From Bryopsis sp. KO-2023 (lineage: Eukaryota; Chlorophyta; Ulvophyceae; Bryopsidales; Bryopsidaceae): a stretch of DNA of 64,000 bases. Positions 11,270 through 21,619 of the stretch are shown here, piece after piece. Each line of letters opens with the position of its first letter. Within the stretch, counting starts at the first letter, position 1. Below the pieces are notes generated by a model that did not search any database, was not told the origin of the DNA, and saw only the letters and a list, made by a program, of their open reading frames with translations. The translations under genes and the position numbers were made by a program. The DNA lies in contig BSYQ01000014.1 in the NCBI GenBank assembly GCA_030272585.1, forward strand, positions 992,001-1,056,000, read 5' to 3'.

Positions 11270-12697
11270 TTACATTTCGGACACCCACGGATACATGCCA
11301 TTTTTGATTGCATTCTCTTTTTCTTCTCCAGACAAGGGCTCCCAGAGTTTGAACGCTACTCCGTAATCCTCCAGATCGAACCCCACCCCCGGAAAAGACT
11401 CCCCGAATTTCTTCCGATCGGCCACCAACAGCTTCAAAGGAACCCGATAGTCCAAAAGCTTGGAATGCAAATAAGCCACCCTAAACATGACCATATTCTC
11501 GAAAGATGCAAACAAATACCGTGGGTGTCCGAACACCTCCGATTTCCCTGCCCTCAAAACCGTCCGGGCAAACTCCAGCTTCTTCTCCAGCCCCTCGGCT
11601 TTGTACGAAATCATTGTGGGGTTTTTCCGCAAGTACTGCAAAGCCTGCTCCCTCTCCACAGCATCGTAATTGTTCAAAAACCACTTGAACGCGCTCTTCC
11701 AAGTGTCGATGCTGGCCAGGAAATCCGCCGGCTTGGTGATCATGTATTTTATGGCAGCCCTTCGCCCCATCCCCAGTTCTTCTTCCAGCATGTCGAATTT
11801 CGGCTTGATTATCGTTTCGAAACCTCGGGCAACGCACTGAGGACACCTCTTCACCAATAGAGCCAGCTCGTCTTTCGTAAAACCTAACCCCCCCAGCTTT
11901 TCCAAATTCACCTTGATGTTATTTTCCAGCGAATATCGCAGGCACTTGGGGGAACCCCTCAACATGTTGACTATATCCCTTTTGCTCAGCCCCAAATTCT
12001 TGAAAAAGTCGATTTTGGGTTTCAAATTAATGTCGATCGAATATCTCAGCAAAGAGGGGTTCTTCACCACCAGTCTGACAAACCCTTTTCGGTCCAGCCC
12101 TATTTCCTCGTCAAAAAATGCCACAGTGGGTTCGAATTTGGAGGATAAGCCCAACACCCAGGGGGCATCTTTGATCATTTTTTTCACTGCACTAGTGGAA
12201 TAGCCCTCCTTAGCAAACACGTTCAGAAAGGGGGCCACCTCATCCTGCAAGGATCGACTGAAATAAGGGGGGTAAGTTTGAACTATTTTTAGAACCTGGC
12301 TTTTGTCGAATCCGTATTCGTTCATCAGCCAGTGCAGTTTGGGTTCGACGTTATCGGTCTCCGATTCATAAACAGTATCTGTGCCCTTAACAACTTTGCG
12401 CAGTTCGTGGGAATTCATCCCCCAATCGACCAGCACTTTAAACCTAGCTTTATGGGCCTCTTTCTTTCTCATGCTGTCGAGCGTTTCCGAGGGAATCTCG
12501 CTGTCGGTGTCGACCTCCACTCCCTCCCCGACGGCAGCGCAAAACGAGCGCCCCGAGGTCCATCGGGAAATGGCGGCGTTCGCGCACGGAGCACCGCATT
12601 CGCTCCACAGAGATCTCGGGCCCCCCGGAAGCCAAAATTCGCCTCTGGCACAGACCAGGTTCGCCAAGCGAGATAGTTGATGAGCGCATCGATTCAT
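11270..12697 (-). CDS. mTERF family protein (mTERF-a), intronless
   Basis: A single open frame of 475 codons from ATG at 12697. The first 60 or so residues are rich in Arg, Ser and Ala with few acidics, like an organelle-targeting peptide. From about residue 95 on there are repeated ~35-residue mTERF units, each with a proline-headed helix (…DAPWVLGLSSKFEP…, …KNPSLLRYSI…KP, …GSPKCLRYSLE…, …RCPQCVARGF…IKPK). mTERF proteins bind nucleic acid in mitochondria or plastids and affect transcription, transcript ends or splicing. Its start lies about 330 bp from that of a divergent second mTERF gene. An upstream in-frame extension exists but has no ATG before 12697. Confidence 0.92.
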   Translation of the reverse strand: MNRCAHQLSRLANLVCARGEFWLPGGPRSLWSECGAPCANAAISRWTSGRSFCAAVGEGVEVDTDSEIPSETLDSMRKKEAHKARFKVLVDWGMNSHELRKVVKGTDTVYESETDNVEPKLHWLMNEYGFDKSQVLKIVQTYPPYFSRSLQDEVAPFLNVFAKEGYSTSAVKKMIKDAPWVLGLSSKFEPTVAFFDEEIGLDRKGFVRLVVKNPSLLRYSIDINLKPKIDFFKNLGLSKRDIVNMLRGSPKCLRYSLENNIKVNLEKLGGLGFTKDELALLVKRCPQCVARGFETIIKPKFDMLEEELGMGRRAAIKYMITKPADFLASIDTWKSAFKWFLNNYDAVEREQALQYLRKNPTMISYKAEGLEKKLEFARTVLRAGKSEVFGHPRYLFASFENMVMFRVAYLHSKLLDYRVPLKLLVADRKKFGESFPGVGFDLEDYGVAFKLWEPLSGEEKENAIKNGMYPWVSEM

Positions 12698-13029
12698 AGT
12701 CGCCGCCAATTGTCGAAGTGTGAAGCCGCGCCGAAAAAACGAGTGCGCTACGGCGGTTTCTGTCGCATGCGTTTGTCTGGAGGCATTTTGTTCCAAGCCC
12801 AGCAATTGATTTCTGGACAAGTCAGACTCAAACGATAAAACCGTGAAAATAAAAGAGTGAGATTAAAAGTGTGATATCTGTCAAAACAAGAAGCCGTTCG
12901 CGCGTTCTTCCGAAGCTTTGGGTCGGAGCGGCGATCGATAGCCTGAGCTTTCGTCCCAAGGCAGGGTTTCAACCTGGCTTTCCAAAGTCTGCGTGGCTTT
13001 GGTCGGCAAAATTCGTCCGTGAGGTCAGC
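12698..13029. promoter_or_regulatory. Shared intergenic region between divergent mTERF genes
   Basis: About 330 bp separate the start of mTERF-a (-) from the first possible start of mTERF-b (+), so both promoters must lie here or overlap the 5' exons. I see no clear TATA box. Inferred from gene layout only. Confidence 0.35.
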
Positions 13030-14350
13030 ATGGAGGGCATTTCGCGAAGGAGGTCGTTTTCACGATGCGCTGCTTCCAATCGTTCTCCACGGAAGCACGT
13101 TTGATTTCCTTGTGGACCCCGCGAGGAAACCCCGGTTTTACCATGAGAAAGTAAAACATGATCCCCCGACGTTGAGCGAGGTGGCGTCGGGTTTCGACAA
13201 ACACGGTGTCGATGAGAAAGCTTTGGCCACGAGATGGAAGGGGTGGGCGAACTTAAAATGCGACCGCGTGCGGCTGCGCGAGAACTTGGATCTTCTCGTG
13301 GAATGGGGGTTCGACGTCGCTGCGATAAAGAAAATCGCGTTAAAATCGTGGTGCGTTTCCAAGTTCAGACGGGAGACGCTCGAAAAGAAGCTGGTGTGGT
13401 TGATGGACGTCCTGGGTTTCGATCGAAAGCAGGTCGTGAAACTCGTTACGGGATACCCAGCATTTCTGGGCCACTCTCTGGAAAGGAATCTCGCTCCGTT
13501 TGTGGACCGGTTTCTCACCGGAGGTCTTTCGCGAGCCACGCTCCGAAGAATGCTGCTGAAACATCCCCACAATTTCGGCCGTCGGCAAAAATTCGAGCCC
13601 TCGCTGGAGTATTTCCGCACCAGGTGTGGGTTGAGTGAGGAGGAGTATCTGGAAGCCTTGGTCAAAGCTCCCCAGATCCTGAGCTACTCCTTGGAGACGA
13701 AAATCGAACCCACCATTCAATATTTCCTGAGCATGGGGTTAGACGCTGCACAGCTTTCCCTGGTGATCAGGAGGCACCCCGGGATTCTGACCCTCTCTCT
13801 TAAGAAAAACATCAAACCCACAGCGGAAAGCTTCCGGGAGCTGGGGCTGGGCTGGGAGGAAATGCTCAGGATTCTGCAATGGGCACCTCAACTGTGGGGT
13901 CGAGATTTCGAGAAGACGGTGCTGAACAAGATCACTTGGTTGGAGGAGGAGCTGGGTTGTTCCGGAGGGGATGCTAAACGGCTGTTGGTGAAATGGCCCA
14001 GCGCCTTCCATGTCAGACTCGAAACTTGGGTCGATCTCCGAGAGTGCTTGTTGTCGTATGGATTGAAGGGGGAGGAGGTGGCCAGCTTTTTCGTTAAGAA
14101 TCCGAACGTGGTGGGGCTGACCAGCAAAAGTCTGAAAGCAAAGATCGATTACGGAAGAACTGCTCTAGGGAAAGATGCAGGTGAATTGCTGGGGTGCAAC
14201 AAGTACCTCACTTCTTCGCTGGAGGGCAAGATCAAAGTCAGACATGCGTTTCTGGCAAAAAAAGGGTTCGATCTGGGAACCAAGCCTGTGAGTTTTCTGG
14301 TGGAATCGATGAGCAGGTTTTGCAGCATTTTTCCAGATTTTTGCCCGTAG
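13019..14350 (+). CDS. mTERF family protein (mTERF-b), 5' end unresolved
   Basis: The frame is open for about 443 codons and shows the repeated mTERF motif (…GYPAFLGHSLERNLAPFV…, …KHPHNFGRRQKFEPSLEYF…, …KAPQILSYSLETKIEPT…, …RHPGILTLSLKKNIKP…), ending PDFCP. The first codon given is GTG, and no in-frame ATG occurs before the residue in WLMDVLGF, about 115 codons in. The start must therefore lie in a short upstream exon. Candidate ATGs in other frames are at 13030 (Arg/Ser-rich, transit-like) and 13065. The sister gene at 47.7 kb has exactly such a short 5' exon. A sequencing frameshift is the alternative. Confidence 0.88.
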   Translation: MRSAWRAFREGGRFHDALLPIVLHGSTFDFLVDPARKPRFYHEKVKHDPPTLSEVASGFDKHGVDEKALATRWKGWANLKCDRVRLRENLDLLVEWGFDVAAIKKIALKSWCVSKFRRETLEKKLVWLMDVLGFDRKQVVKLVTGYPAFLGHSLERNLAPFVDRFLTGGLSRATLRRMLLKHPHNFGRRQKFEPSLEYFRTRCGLSEEEYLEALVKAPQILSYSLETKIEPTIQYFLSMGLDAAQLSLVIRRHPGILTLSLKKNIKPTAESFRELGLGWEEMLRILQWAPQLWGRDFEKTVLNKITWLEEELGCSGGDAKRLLVKWPSAFHVRLETWVDLRECLLSYGLKGEEVASFFVKNPNVVGLTSKSLKAKIDYGRTALGKDAGELLGCNKYLTSSLEGKIKVRHAFLAKKGFDLGTKPVSFLVESMSRFCSIFPDFCP

Positions 14351-15373
14351 GTTTTTCCTTTCGAACTTTTGGGAAGATCATCAGCAGCATAGATTGAGCA
14401 GCTTTTGTGAAACATGTGGTCATTGGTTAGAATGTTGAAGAGCGTCTGTCGGTGTGACAAAGTCGTTCGGTGCCGTCATCCACTGGGATTTATATATATA
14501 TATATATATATATATTTGCTGGTGACCTTACAGTTGTATTGTCGAAGCAGAAAAAGAAAGGAAATGGCCAGCTGTTCCCAGATTGCTTTTCAGAAGACTT
14601 TGCGATGGTTGTTGTCGAGCTTATCTGGGCTGCGAGTTCAAATTGACAGGCAGCGAGTTCTAATGGAAAATTGGATTTGGGGTTTGACCTCGCTACCTGA
14701 TGCTATTGACTCGGCATATTCTGTAAGAGAATTGACGGTGCACTGCACTGTCTACTGCACCAATGCCTTTTTTAATTAGAGGGGGGATTAATGATAGGCC
14801 TCCACAGTTTTCATCTTTCTGGTTTGCTGATGAGGGAGTTCTCCCTTTTGTATTTCATCAAGATAGGAGGAGAGATATGGAACAATAACAGGGTGATTAA
14901 AAGTTAAAAGTTAAAAGTTCAAAGTTCAAAGTTCATCGTTTGCCACAAAATTTTGTGAACACATGCCTCAGATGTTCTATCGCGAGCTCACAAAATTTCG
15001 TCCTAATTGAACCAGTGAGTAAAGCATGATGTCGTCGTTCGGTAATCGTGACGACTATAAAACCGAGGAAAGTCGACCTCTGAAACAGAAAATAGCGGGG
15101 CAATGCGCGAACTCCACCTCGACCTCGCAAACGTCGGAAACGCAACTCAGGAGACCTTTTCGCGCCAGAACGCTCGAAAATAGGAGCGAACGTCACCAAG
15201 CTGCCTAGAAAATGGGATTTTGATACGGAATGCCAAGCGCATTACACGAGAGGCCAGGTGGAATTTCATAGCAAAGTTTGGGGATACACTGTAAGAAGTG
15301 TGTATTGTTGCTTGGTAACAGTATCTCAAAATTTTGGGCTAATTTTGGTATGGAAAAAATAAAAGTCGTGGAA
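14351..15373. other. Intergenic DNA with TA microsatellite and element remnants
   Basis: It holds a TA microsatellite (about 14491-14514), short direct repeats of AAAAGTT/CAAAGTT at 14898-14935, and at 14933-15100 an inverted, diverged relative of the 200-bp dispersed repeat (minus-strand reading …TKFCELAIEHLRHVFTKF…). Confidence 0.55.
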
Positions 15374-15573
15374 GTGAAAATGGAGGTTTTTCTTCTTTTC
15401 TGGTTTCGGAGTCACTGCATCGCAGCCTCTACACCAATGGATCTGAAATTTTGTGAGCTTCATCTACGTGTATCAGAAATGCTGCCCACAAAATTTCACA
15501 TCAATTGGATGTCTCACTCGTGAACCTTAACCCCAAACATAAGTGGACAATTATTCAGGGACGGAGTAAGTAT
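15374..15573 (+). repeat. 200-bp dispersed repeat, copy 2
   Basis: Near-identical to 3469-3668 over the full 200 bp, including the terminal GTAAGTAT. Flanking sequence diverges abruptly at the right end, and no target-site duplication is evident. Likely a transposable-element fragment. Confidence 0.85.
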
Positions 15574-17776
15574 AATTTTTTAATTATCATTTACAATTTT
15601 GTTTCAGGGAAAAAATATCAACAGCACTCACATAAGCACTGTGGCGACATAAGCACTGTGGCGACTGCTGAAAATTATTTCTGTGCTGCTTTCTTCACTC
15701 AAAATGAAAATAAAAACAGAGTGCCCAGAAAAAAATAGAAACCACCAGTAAAATTACAAACAAACATCCCTTTTTCAACGAAAAAGAGCATCTTGATTCC
15801 CAAAACCCATCCGTAACTTTACATTTCATTCCACACTCCCCTTTATGGCAAATCATAAAAACCAGACGCACTGGAATTCATTTATTACAATTATGGCATT
15901 ATGTTTGTCTTTTTTTGGTCATTGTTTTGTCCTCCCGAACAACCCCCCCTCCCCCCTTCCCATAAAAAACTTTTTTCATATCCCCATATTTACACACAAT
16001 TGACTTCTTGTCAAAGCAACACCAGAAATAAACACAAAGTATCCGGGTCTCCCATATATTTGTTTTTGTCGACTCGCCCCACGTTTTCTAAATAATCCGT
16101 TGCTAAATTTCTTTTCCTTTTCCTTCCTCATTTTTTGTGCCTTTTTTTTTTGTTCTTCTTTCTTTTTGGCCAGGTTTTAATGTGATAAAATCGAACGTCG
16201 AATACAACACCCCATGGACCGAAAAAGAAACCCACAAAGAGCTCCAAATCGTCTTTTTTTTTTGAAATAGCATTCTTGATAGATTTTTTCCCCCTCTTTC
16301 TTTCTCTTTTTTTCTGTCCAAAGGAAAAAAAAACAAAAACAAATACCATAAGTATTTGTCTTTTTATAATTTCTTGAAAGGATGGTGAGGCGAATTGCTG
16401 GACAACAGGTTTTTGGGAAGAACAAACTTCATTGGCAAAATGCAATAAAGAAGGAAAAGAAATTCAAGACATTCTTTTTTTTTTGTTGCAGCCCAGAACT
16501 GTTTCTGTTTTTTTCATCCTTTTTTCACTCCATCTCGTACAATAGTCGGTTATTCCTCCAGATTTTTTTTTGGCCATCTTTTCGAAAGCAGAAATCTGCC
16601 ACAGAGGACTTGCAAAAGGAAAACAAAACAATCGAGAAGAAGAAACACAAAAGAACCCAGCTGGCCATCCAGCAGATTTTATAAGAAAAAGGTCAAGGGA
16701 ACAGAAAAAAAGAAAAAAAAAAACTCGCACATAGATATATTTCTTTTTTTTTTGACAAATAAAAATATACAGTTTGAAAAAGAATCCAAGTCGAAACAGA
16801 AAATATGTTGATGTTCGTCGTTGCTGATATTTTCCGCCCTTTCGATTTTTAGCTTTCGTTCTTTTTTTCTTTTTTTTTGCCCAAACGTCAATTTTTTTTT
16901 GTTTTCTTTTTTTTTGGCCCCTCTTTATAACCCCCCCCCCCCCCCCTTCTTCCCCCTTTTCGATTTTTCGTTGTTTTTTTCCTTTTTTCCTTTCCCCCCC
17001 CCCCCCCGGGAAGTGCTGACTAATATTTTTAGCTTGAGATTTGAAACGATGCACTTCTTTCCTTTCGTATTGCTCTCTCCTTTTTGTTTTAAATCGGCAA
17101 TATTAAACTTTGCTTTTTTTTTTATGAAAGCATTTTTTGAAACAAAGGGAAAAGGAACATATCCCATTTTCAAAATTTTTGCACTCACTCATTCAATCTC
17201 CTTAGCACTTGTTGGTTTTACAATCAATTTTATTTCTTTTTTCTTCCAATTTTTTTTTTTTTTTTTTTGCCCCCCCCCCCCCTTTTTTCCCCTAACCTGC
17301 AATGCTGTCTGTCTGGGGGCACCCTTCCTTTTGGTGGTGTTTTTCCATGAAAACATTCGACACGACCAGGGTTTCTGGACCATTCATGGTAAATTTCATA
17401 AACCAGCTTCCATTATGTTTCTTGAATGTAAAAAAGAAAAAGAAAAAGAAAAAGAAAGAAAAGAAACGAAAAAGAAACCCTTTTTTACCCCGAAGCAAAA
17501 AAATTTAAAATTCAAAAAAAACAAAAAAACGCAATAGGGAGAATGACTAATGCGACTGTTTTTTGAATGGGAGGTCCGTTTTCTTTTTTTTCATATTCAA
17601 CATTCTTGAGAAAGAAAGAAAAACAAAAAAAAAAAAAACCCAACAGGGCCGAGAAATTACCTACAGCCAGTTTTTCTCAACAGAAAAAACAATGGCAGAG
17701 ACGGGGCCAAATTTTGAACCGCATTTTTTTTGGGGGGGAAGAAACGAAACGAAACTAGAAAAAAGAATATCGATTC
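15574..17776. other. Low-complexity T-, A- and C-rich DNA
   Basis: Dominated by poly-T, poly-A and long poly-C runs (16930-16947, 16994-17007, 17270-17282). The long open frame at 16821-17537 is a homopolymer translation. One exon-like segment on the minus strand (17297-17420) is listed separately; weaker protein-like minus-strand pieces lie at 16165-16255 and 16385-16450. Confidence 0.5.
17297..17420 (-). CDS. Orphan exon candidate
   Basis: A 124-base minus-strand segment is preceded by a long pyrimidine tract ending TTCAAG and followed by the donor GCAG|GTTAGG. It reads HNGSWFMKFTMNGPETLVV…EGCPQTDSIAG in one frame. It looks like an internal exon, but partner exons were not found and the protein is not recognised. 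Confidence 0.3.
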
Positions 17777-18944
17777 TCAGTTGCATTTGTTTTCGTCGAT
17801 CCATTTCCTGAGCACCGCCGTGGCTTGCTTATATAACATAACCCCATAGGGCTGCCTGGTAAACCCCGACCCGCTCGGGTCGGTCAAAAACACACTCACA
17901 TCGCTAACCAGCCCCGTATGCACCCCCCTGACCTCCCGAAACCCCGATTTCCTCTTATAAACCCACAACGGGGACCCCGAATTTCCATTATCAGGCGTGC
18001 ATTGATGGTAAACCACCCTAGGGCTGTACGAGAAATACGCCCCCTCGCAGAAATCGAACCACAGCTGCCCATTCCCTTTGTCATTTGGATAACCCGCCAT
18101 GTTCAATGCGACAGTTTCTCCATCATGACCCGCACCGAAATTCATTGTTCCGGCCCGGTGTCCTATCGGTCGATCCAAAATTATGAGCCCGATGTCTGAC
18201 GAGTAGTTGGATAAGAGCTGCCAGCCAATCATGACTTGCTTGTCACGATATTCGGCCCTTCCGTGGGGGGGCCATATGTCAGACCCGGTGCGGCCAGGGG
18301 TGAATCCGAGGTTTCTGGACCAGTTTCGGGTTTGAGGGTCGAATACGCAATGCCCAGCTGTTAGCACATGGCACGGCCCGACCAAAGTTCCTGAGAAAAT
18401 AAAATGAAATTAAGCCAACAGAAAGACACGTACCACCCTGCATCTTTGTGGAATGAATATATGTGGTTCAAAAAAAAGGGAAAAAAAAAATAAAAAATCC
18501 TAGTTTTTATTGGACTGTTTGTCGAAAAGAAAAAAGGTTTCTCGTTTGGAAAAAAAAATTAAAAAATTGCATCGATAGTTGTTTTTTTTCCTTTCTTTTC
18601 AAGGTCATTTTTTTTTCTGTTTCTTTCTTTTTTTTTTTTGAGGTGGAGGGGGGGGGGAGGGGTTGGGTTGGGTTCAACTTACCAGTGCAACCATTATCTA
18701 GCTGTCCGATCGCACTGAATGGATATTTTGAATTCCTGACTTGGCGCCGGTCTTGCCCATTCATTTGCATTTCGGCATCAAAGGGACCCGATACCTACAG
18801 TTCAGTTTTTCACCATCTCATAACCTCCTCCCACAAAATAAAAACTACTAAAAGAAATAAACAAAAAATTCCTTGAACAAATATTTGCTTTCGTCACATT
18901 AGTAAATGCTTCGAAAAGCTCTGCAAATTCAAATTCAGTAGCAG

Positions 18945-18977
<33 letters not shown>

Positions 18978-19393
18978 AATCATCTTCTTTTTTACCATTT
19001 CCTGATATATTTTACCTGAGCCAGTTTTCGATTCCTATTCTCAACATTTGCCCCCCCCTCCTCCTCCTCCCTCATATTTTCGAATTCTTTCCGAACGAAA
19101 CGAGACCCGTCCCCCAAAACCATTTGCGAAACCAAAGGTGGATCCACCGGAGCCGCCGCCCCGGGGGGCTGACTAAGGGGGTCCCAATCACAGGCCTGGT
19201 GAGAGCAGTTTTTCCAGGGGGGTTCCTCCGAGTCGACATTTCCAACGTAAATATAGCCAGTGTCCAGCAGCTCCTGCTTCCTTTTTGCCTCCGATGGATC
19301 GTTCGATATTTGGCATGCGGCCAAAGTGACCAGGAAACACAAATTGAGCAGCACGCAGGGCGGCATTTTGACCAAAGATTGGTGGAACCCCAT
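17777..19393 (-). CDS. Secreted trypsin-fold serine protease, glutamyl-endopeptidase-like
   Basis: Exons 19393-19016, 18794-18683 and 18390-17777 join with closed phases (0, 1) to 367 residues. The N-terminus holds a signal peptide (PPCVLLNLCFLVTLAA); a second ATG at 19366 could also serve as start. A poorly conserved ~110-residue pro-region follows. The catalytic part starts around residue 145 with RNSKYPFSAIGQL and GCTGTLVGPCHVLTAGHC (catalytic His), then SSDIGLIIL (Asp) and DNGNSGSPLW (Ser). The GNSGSP rather than GDSGGP box is typical of the S1B/V8-like branch. The fold cuts peptide bonds outside the cell; substrate is unknown. Donors are GTAAAA and GTAAGT. The exon 1/2 intron carries a striking poly-T/poly-G run. 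Confidence 0.9.
18943..18980 (-). repeat. Poly-T/poly-G junction tract in protease intron 1
   Basis: On the sense (minus) strand a run of about 13 T passes directly into about 21 G, roughly 35 bases after the exon 1 donor. The longest G run of the window inside a gene. Confidence 0.9.
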
Positions 19394-21619
19394 CGGCGAT
19401 TTTATGGGAGGGTGGGGAATAAAAAAAACGAGGTCTTGCAGAGGCAAGACTGGAAAACCTACAGGGGAAAAAAACAGAAAGCAAGAAAACGGGCTCGGTG
19501 TGAGCAGGAAAAAAAAAAGGAAAAGAGCTGAACCCCCGGAATTCACATGAATCGATCCATTCAGTAATGGATCGAAGAATATTTTAGCATTCATTGCCCC
19601 TTCACTTTGGTTGTGTTTTCAGAAGGGGGGGGGGGCATCCAGGCTGGAAGCTTCCAGTAACCCCTTCACTGCGGGAAAAAAAAAATTCCTTGCTCCAGAC
19701 CACCACATTTTTTTTTGCTTCTTATCATTCAAAAAAAAAAAACACAAAAAACACCACCACAAACAGGATTTCTCAGACATAAAACCGTGCAAATTTTTCG
19801 GCAATCGTGAACCATCCAAGGGACACCCCGACCAGCCCTTGATACTCCCCCCCCCTCCCAAAATAAACATCAAAACAGCGCTCGCCCCCTCTGAACAGGC
19901 ACAGGGACCTTCAAAGACACCGCATCACATGCATTCATACCTATAGCCGCCGTATTCGAAAATGGCTGGCGGCGGATTAGAACTAACTAAAGATCGTGCG
20001 CCAATCGACGGCCTTGAGACCCTGCGCCTCAGATCGAATCTCTCTGTGGGAGGGTCGGGAGGTGAAAAAGACCATCCGTGAGTACGAAACCATGAGGGGG
20101 TGGTCCAGGTCCCATCAGGAGAATCACGTTGGCAAGGTGTCGATCAGGATGGACACGCTCCTTCGCATGTAATTATGTTATGTTATGATCAGGGCTTGAG
20201 GTTTTGTGGGGGCAGGATGCGATGATCGCTACAACTGGAGTATATAATGTTGGACCCTCAGGCCAATATGTAATTATTGTTGTTGTTGTTGTTTTTGCTT
20301 CAACTGCAAAGAAAAAACACATAAGCAATTCAATTCAATTACATAAAAGCAAAATAAAAACACGCAACTTAAGTGTTTTCTTTTGTGTTTTTTTTTTCTT
20401 GTTTGGTACAGTTTTTCTGTACCACCCTGAGGTCGTCTGAAGAGGTGGTGGTCAATCAATCAATCAATGATATAGAGGTGGTGGTATTTGCCTTGTGTGG
20501 CTGGGGGGGGGGGGGAGGTGGGAGGGGATGCATCCATATGGTCCATATGGTCTCTTTTGGAATTTTGCTGTGTTAGTAATGATTGGTTTATGTGAATCAT
20601 ACCCCATTTTCACAATGGTGGTCCCCGGTATATTCTGGATAATTCGTTGGGGGCACAACGGGTGTGTTTTGGTTAGACTCTGCTTAGGATGAGTATGGTT
20701 GATTGGTCAGCAGAAGTTACGAAGAGACACAAATATCGATAAAAAAAACAGTCGGGACGATTGTGCGACAGCATCCAAGCGCATCACACCTCCTCTGACC
20801 GCATTGCACCATTTTCGAATCTACTACTTCCAGGATCATATTGGCTTCGCCCGATTTCCAGCCCAGAGAATTTCTCAATTTCGGGACAAGGCCGAACCTT
20901 TTCCCATTCATAGTCTGCCAGATTTGGATTTGATGGGCGATAGAAAAACCATATTTCACCTTTTTAGAATATCAGGGGATGCTTGGTGAAGCAAAACAAA
21001 ACAACAAAACTCAAATATCATAACATCAGATGCCGCATGAATGGTCAAAATGATAATCTGAATGGGGTGAAGAGCCGGAAAAGAAGAACTACATGTGCAT
21101 GCAAATTACATGCGCGGAAATGTCTTTACACAACCCAATCCTCCTTTTCTTCCTTTTGAAACGTCGAGGCAAGACGCTCCCAGGAACAACGCATGAACAC
21201 CTCATAATCGAAGTTCTCGATATTTTGACATAGATACGGCACATAAAAAAGAAACAGCTCTTGAGAAAATAATCCAACACACAGCATCGTTGACCCGACT
21301 TTTTTTTGCATTTTTTTTGCTTGCATTGACCCCCGATTACCTAGAGGAAAAATAATTTATTCCTTGTTGCTCACTATCAGTTCCCTTAACTACTTCTCAC
21401 ACAAAAAAAGATGATCGCAATATTTTGATGTATTTTTCTTTATCAAGCATAGCCATTCGTGGGGATTGGCTCCATGACCGACTGCCGATCATAATGGCAA
21501 TGAAATCTAACTTGGAAAACCCCCCATGATCATCTTCTCCCTACAAATCCAAGTGCAACCAAAAACAAGACATGGGCTCAAAAACCCCGTCGGCTAGATC
21601 GATCGAATGATGAACCTCC
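19394..21619. other. Intergenic DNA between two secreted-protein genes
   Basis: No secure gene. It has poly-A and poly-C runs, CAAT repeats at 20453-20467, and an unassigned minus-strand open frame at 20717-20959. The 3' region of the CUB-like gene lies at the right end. Confidence 0.5.

Noticed and set aside
11042..11860. Plus-strand frame of 272 codons
   Set aside because: Antisense to mTERF-a; composition (Gln, His, Arg, Pro) is that of a reverse-strand shadow.
16821..17537. Long plus-strand open frame of 238 codons
   Set aside because: Translation of poly-T, poly-C and poly-A runs (Phe/Pro/Lys strings); no protein-like composition.
19980..20070. Possible tRNA-like sequence
   Set aside because: No cloverleaf with TTC-arm and anticodon stem could be drawn.
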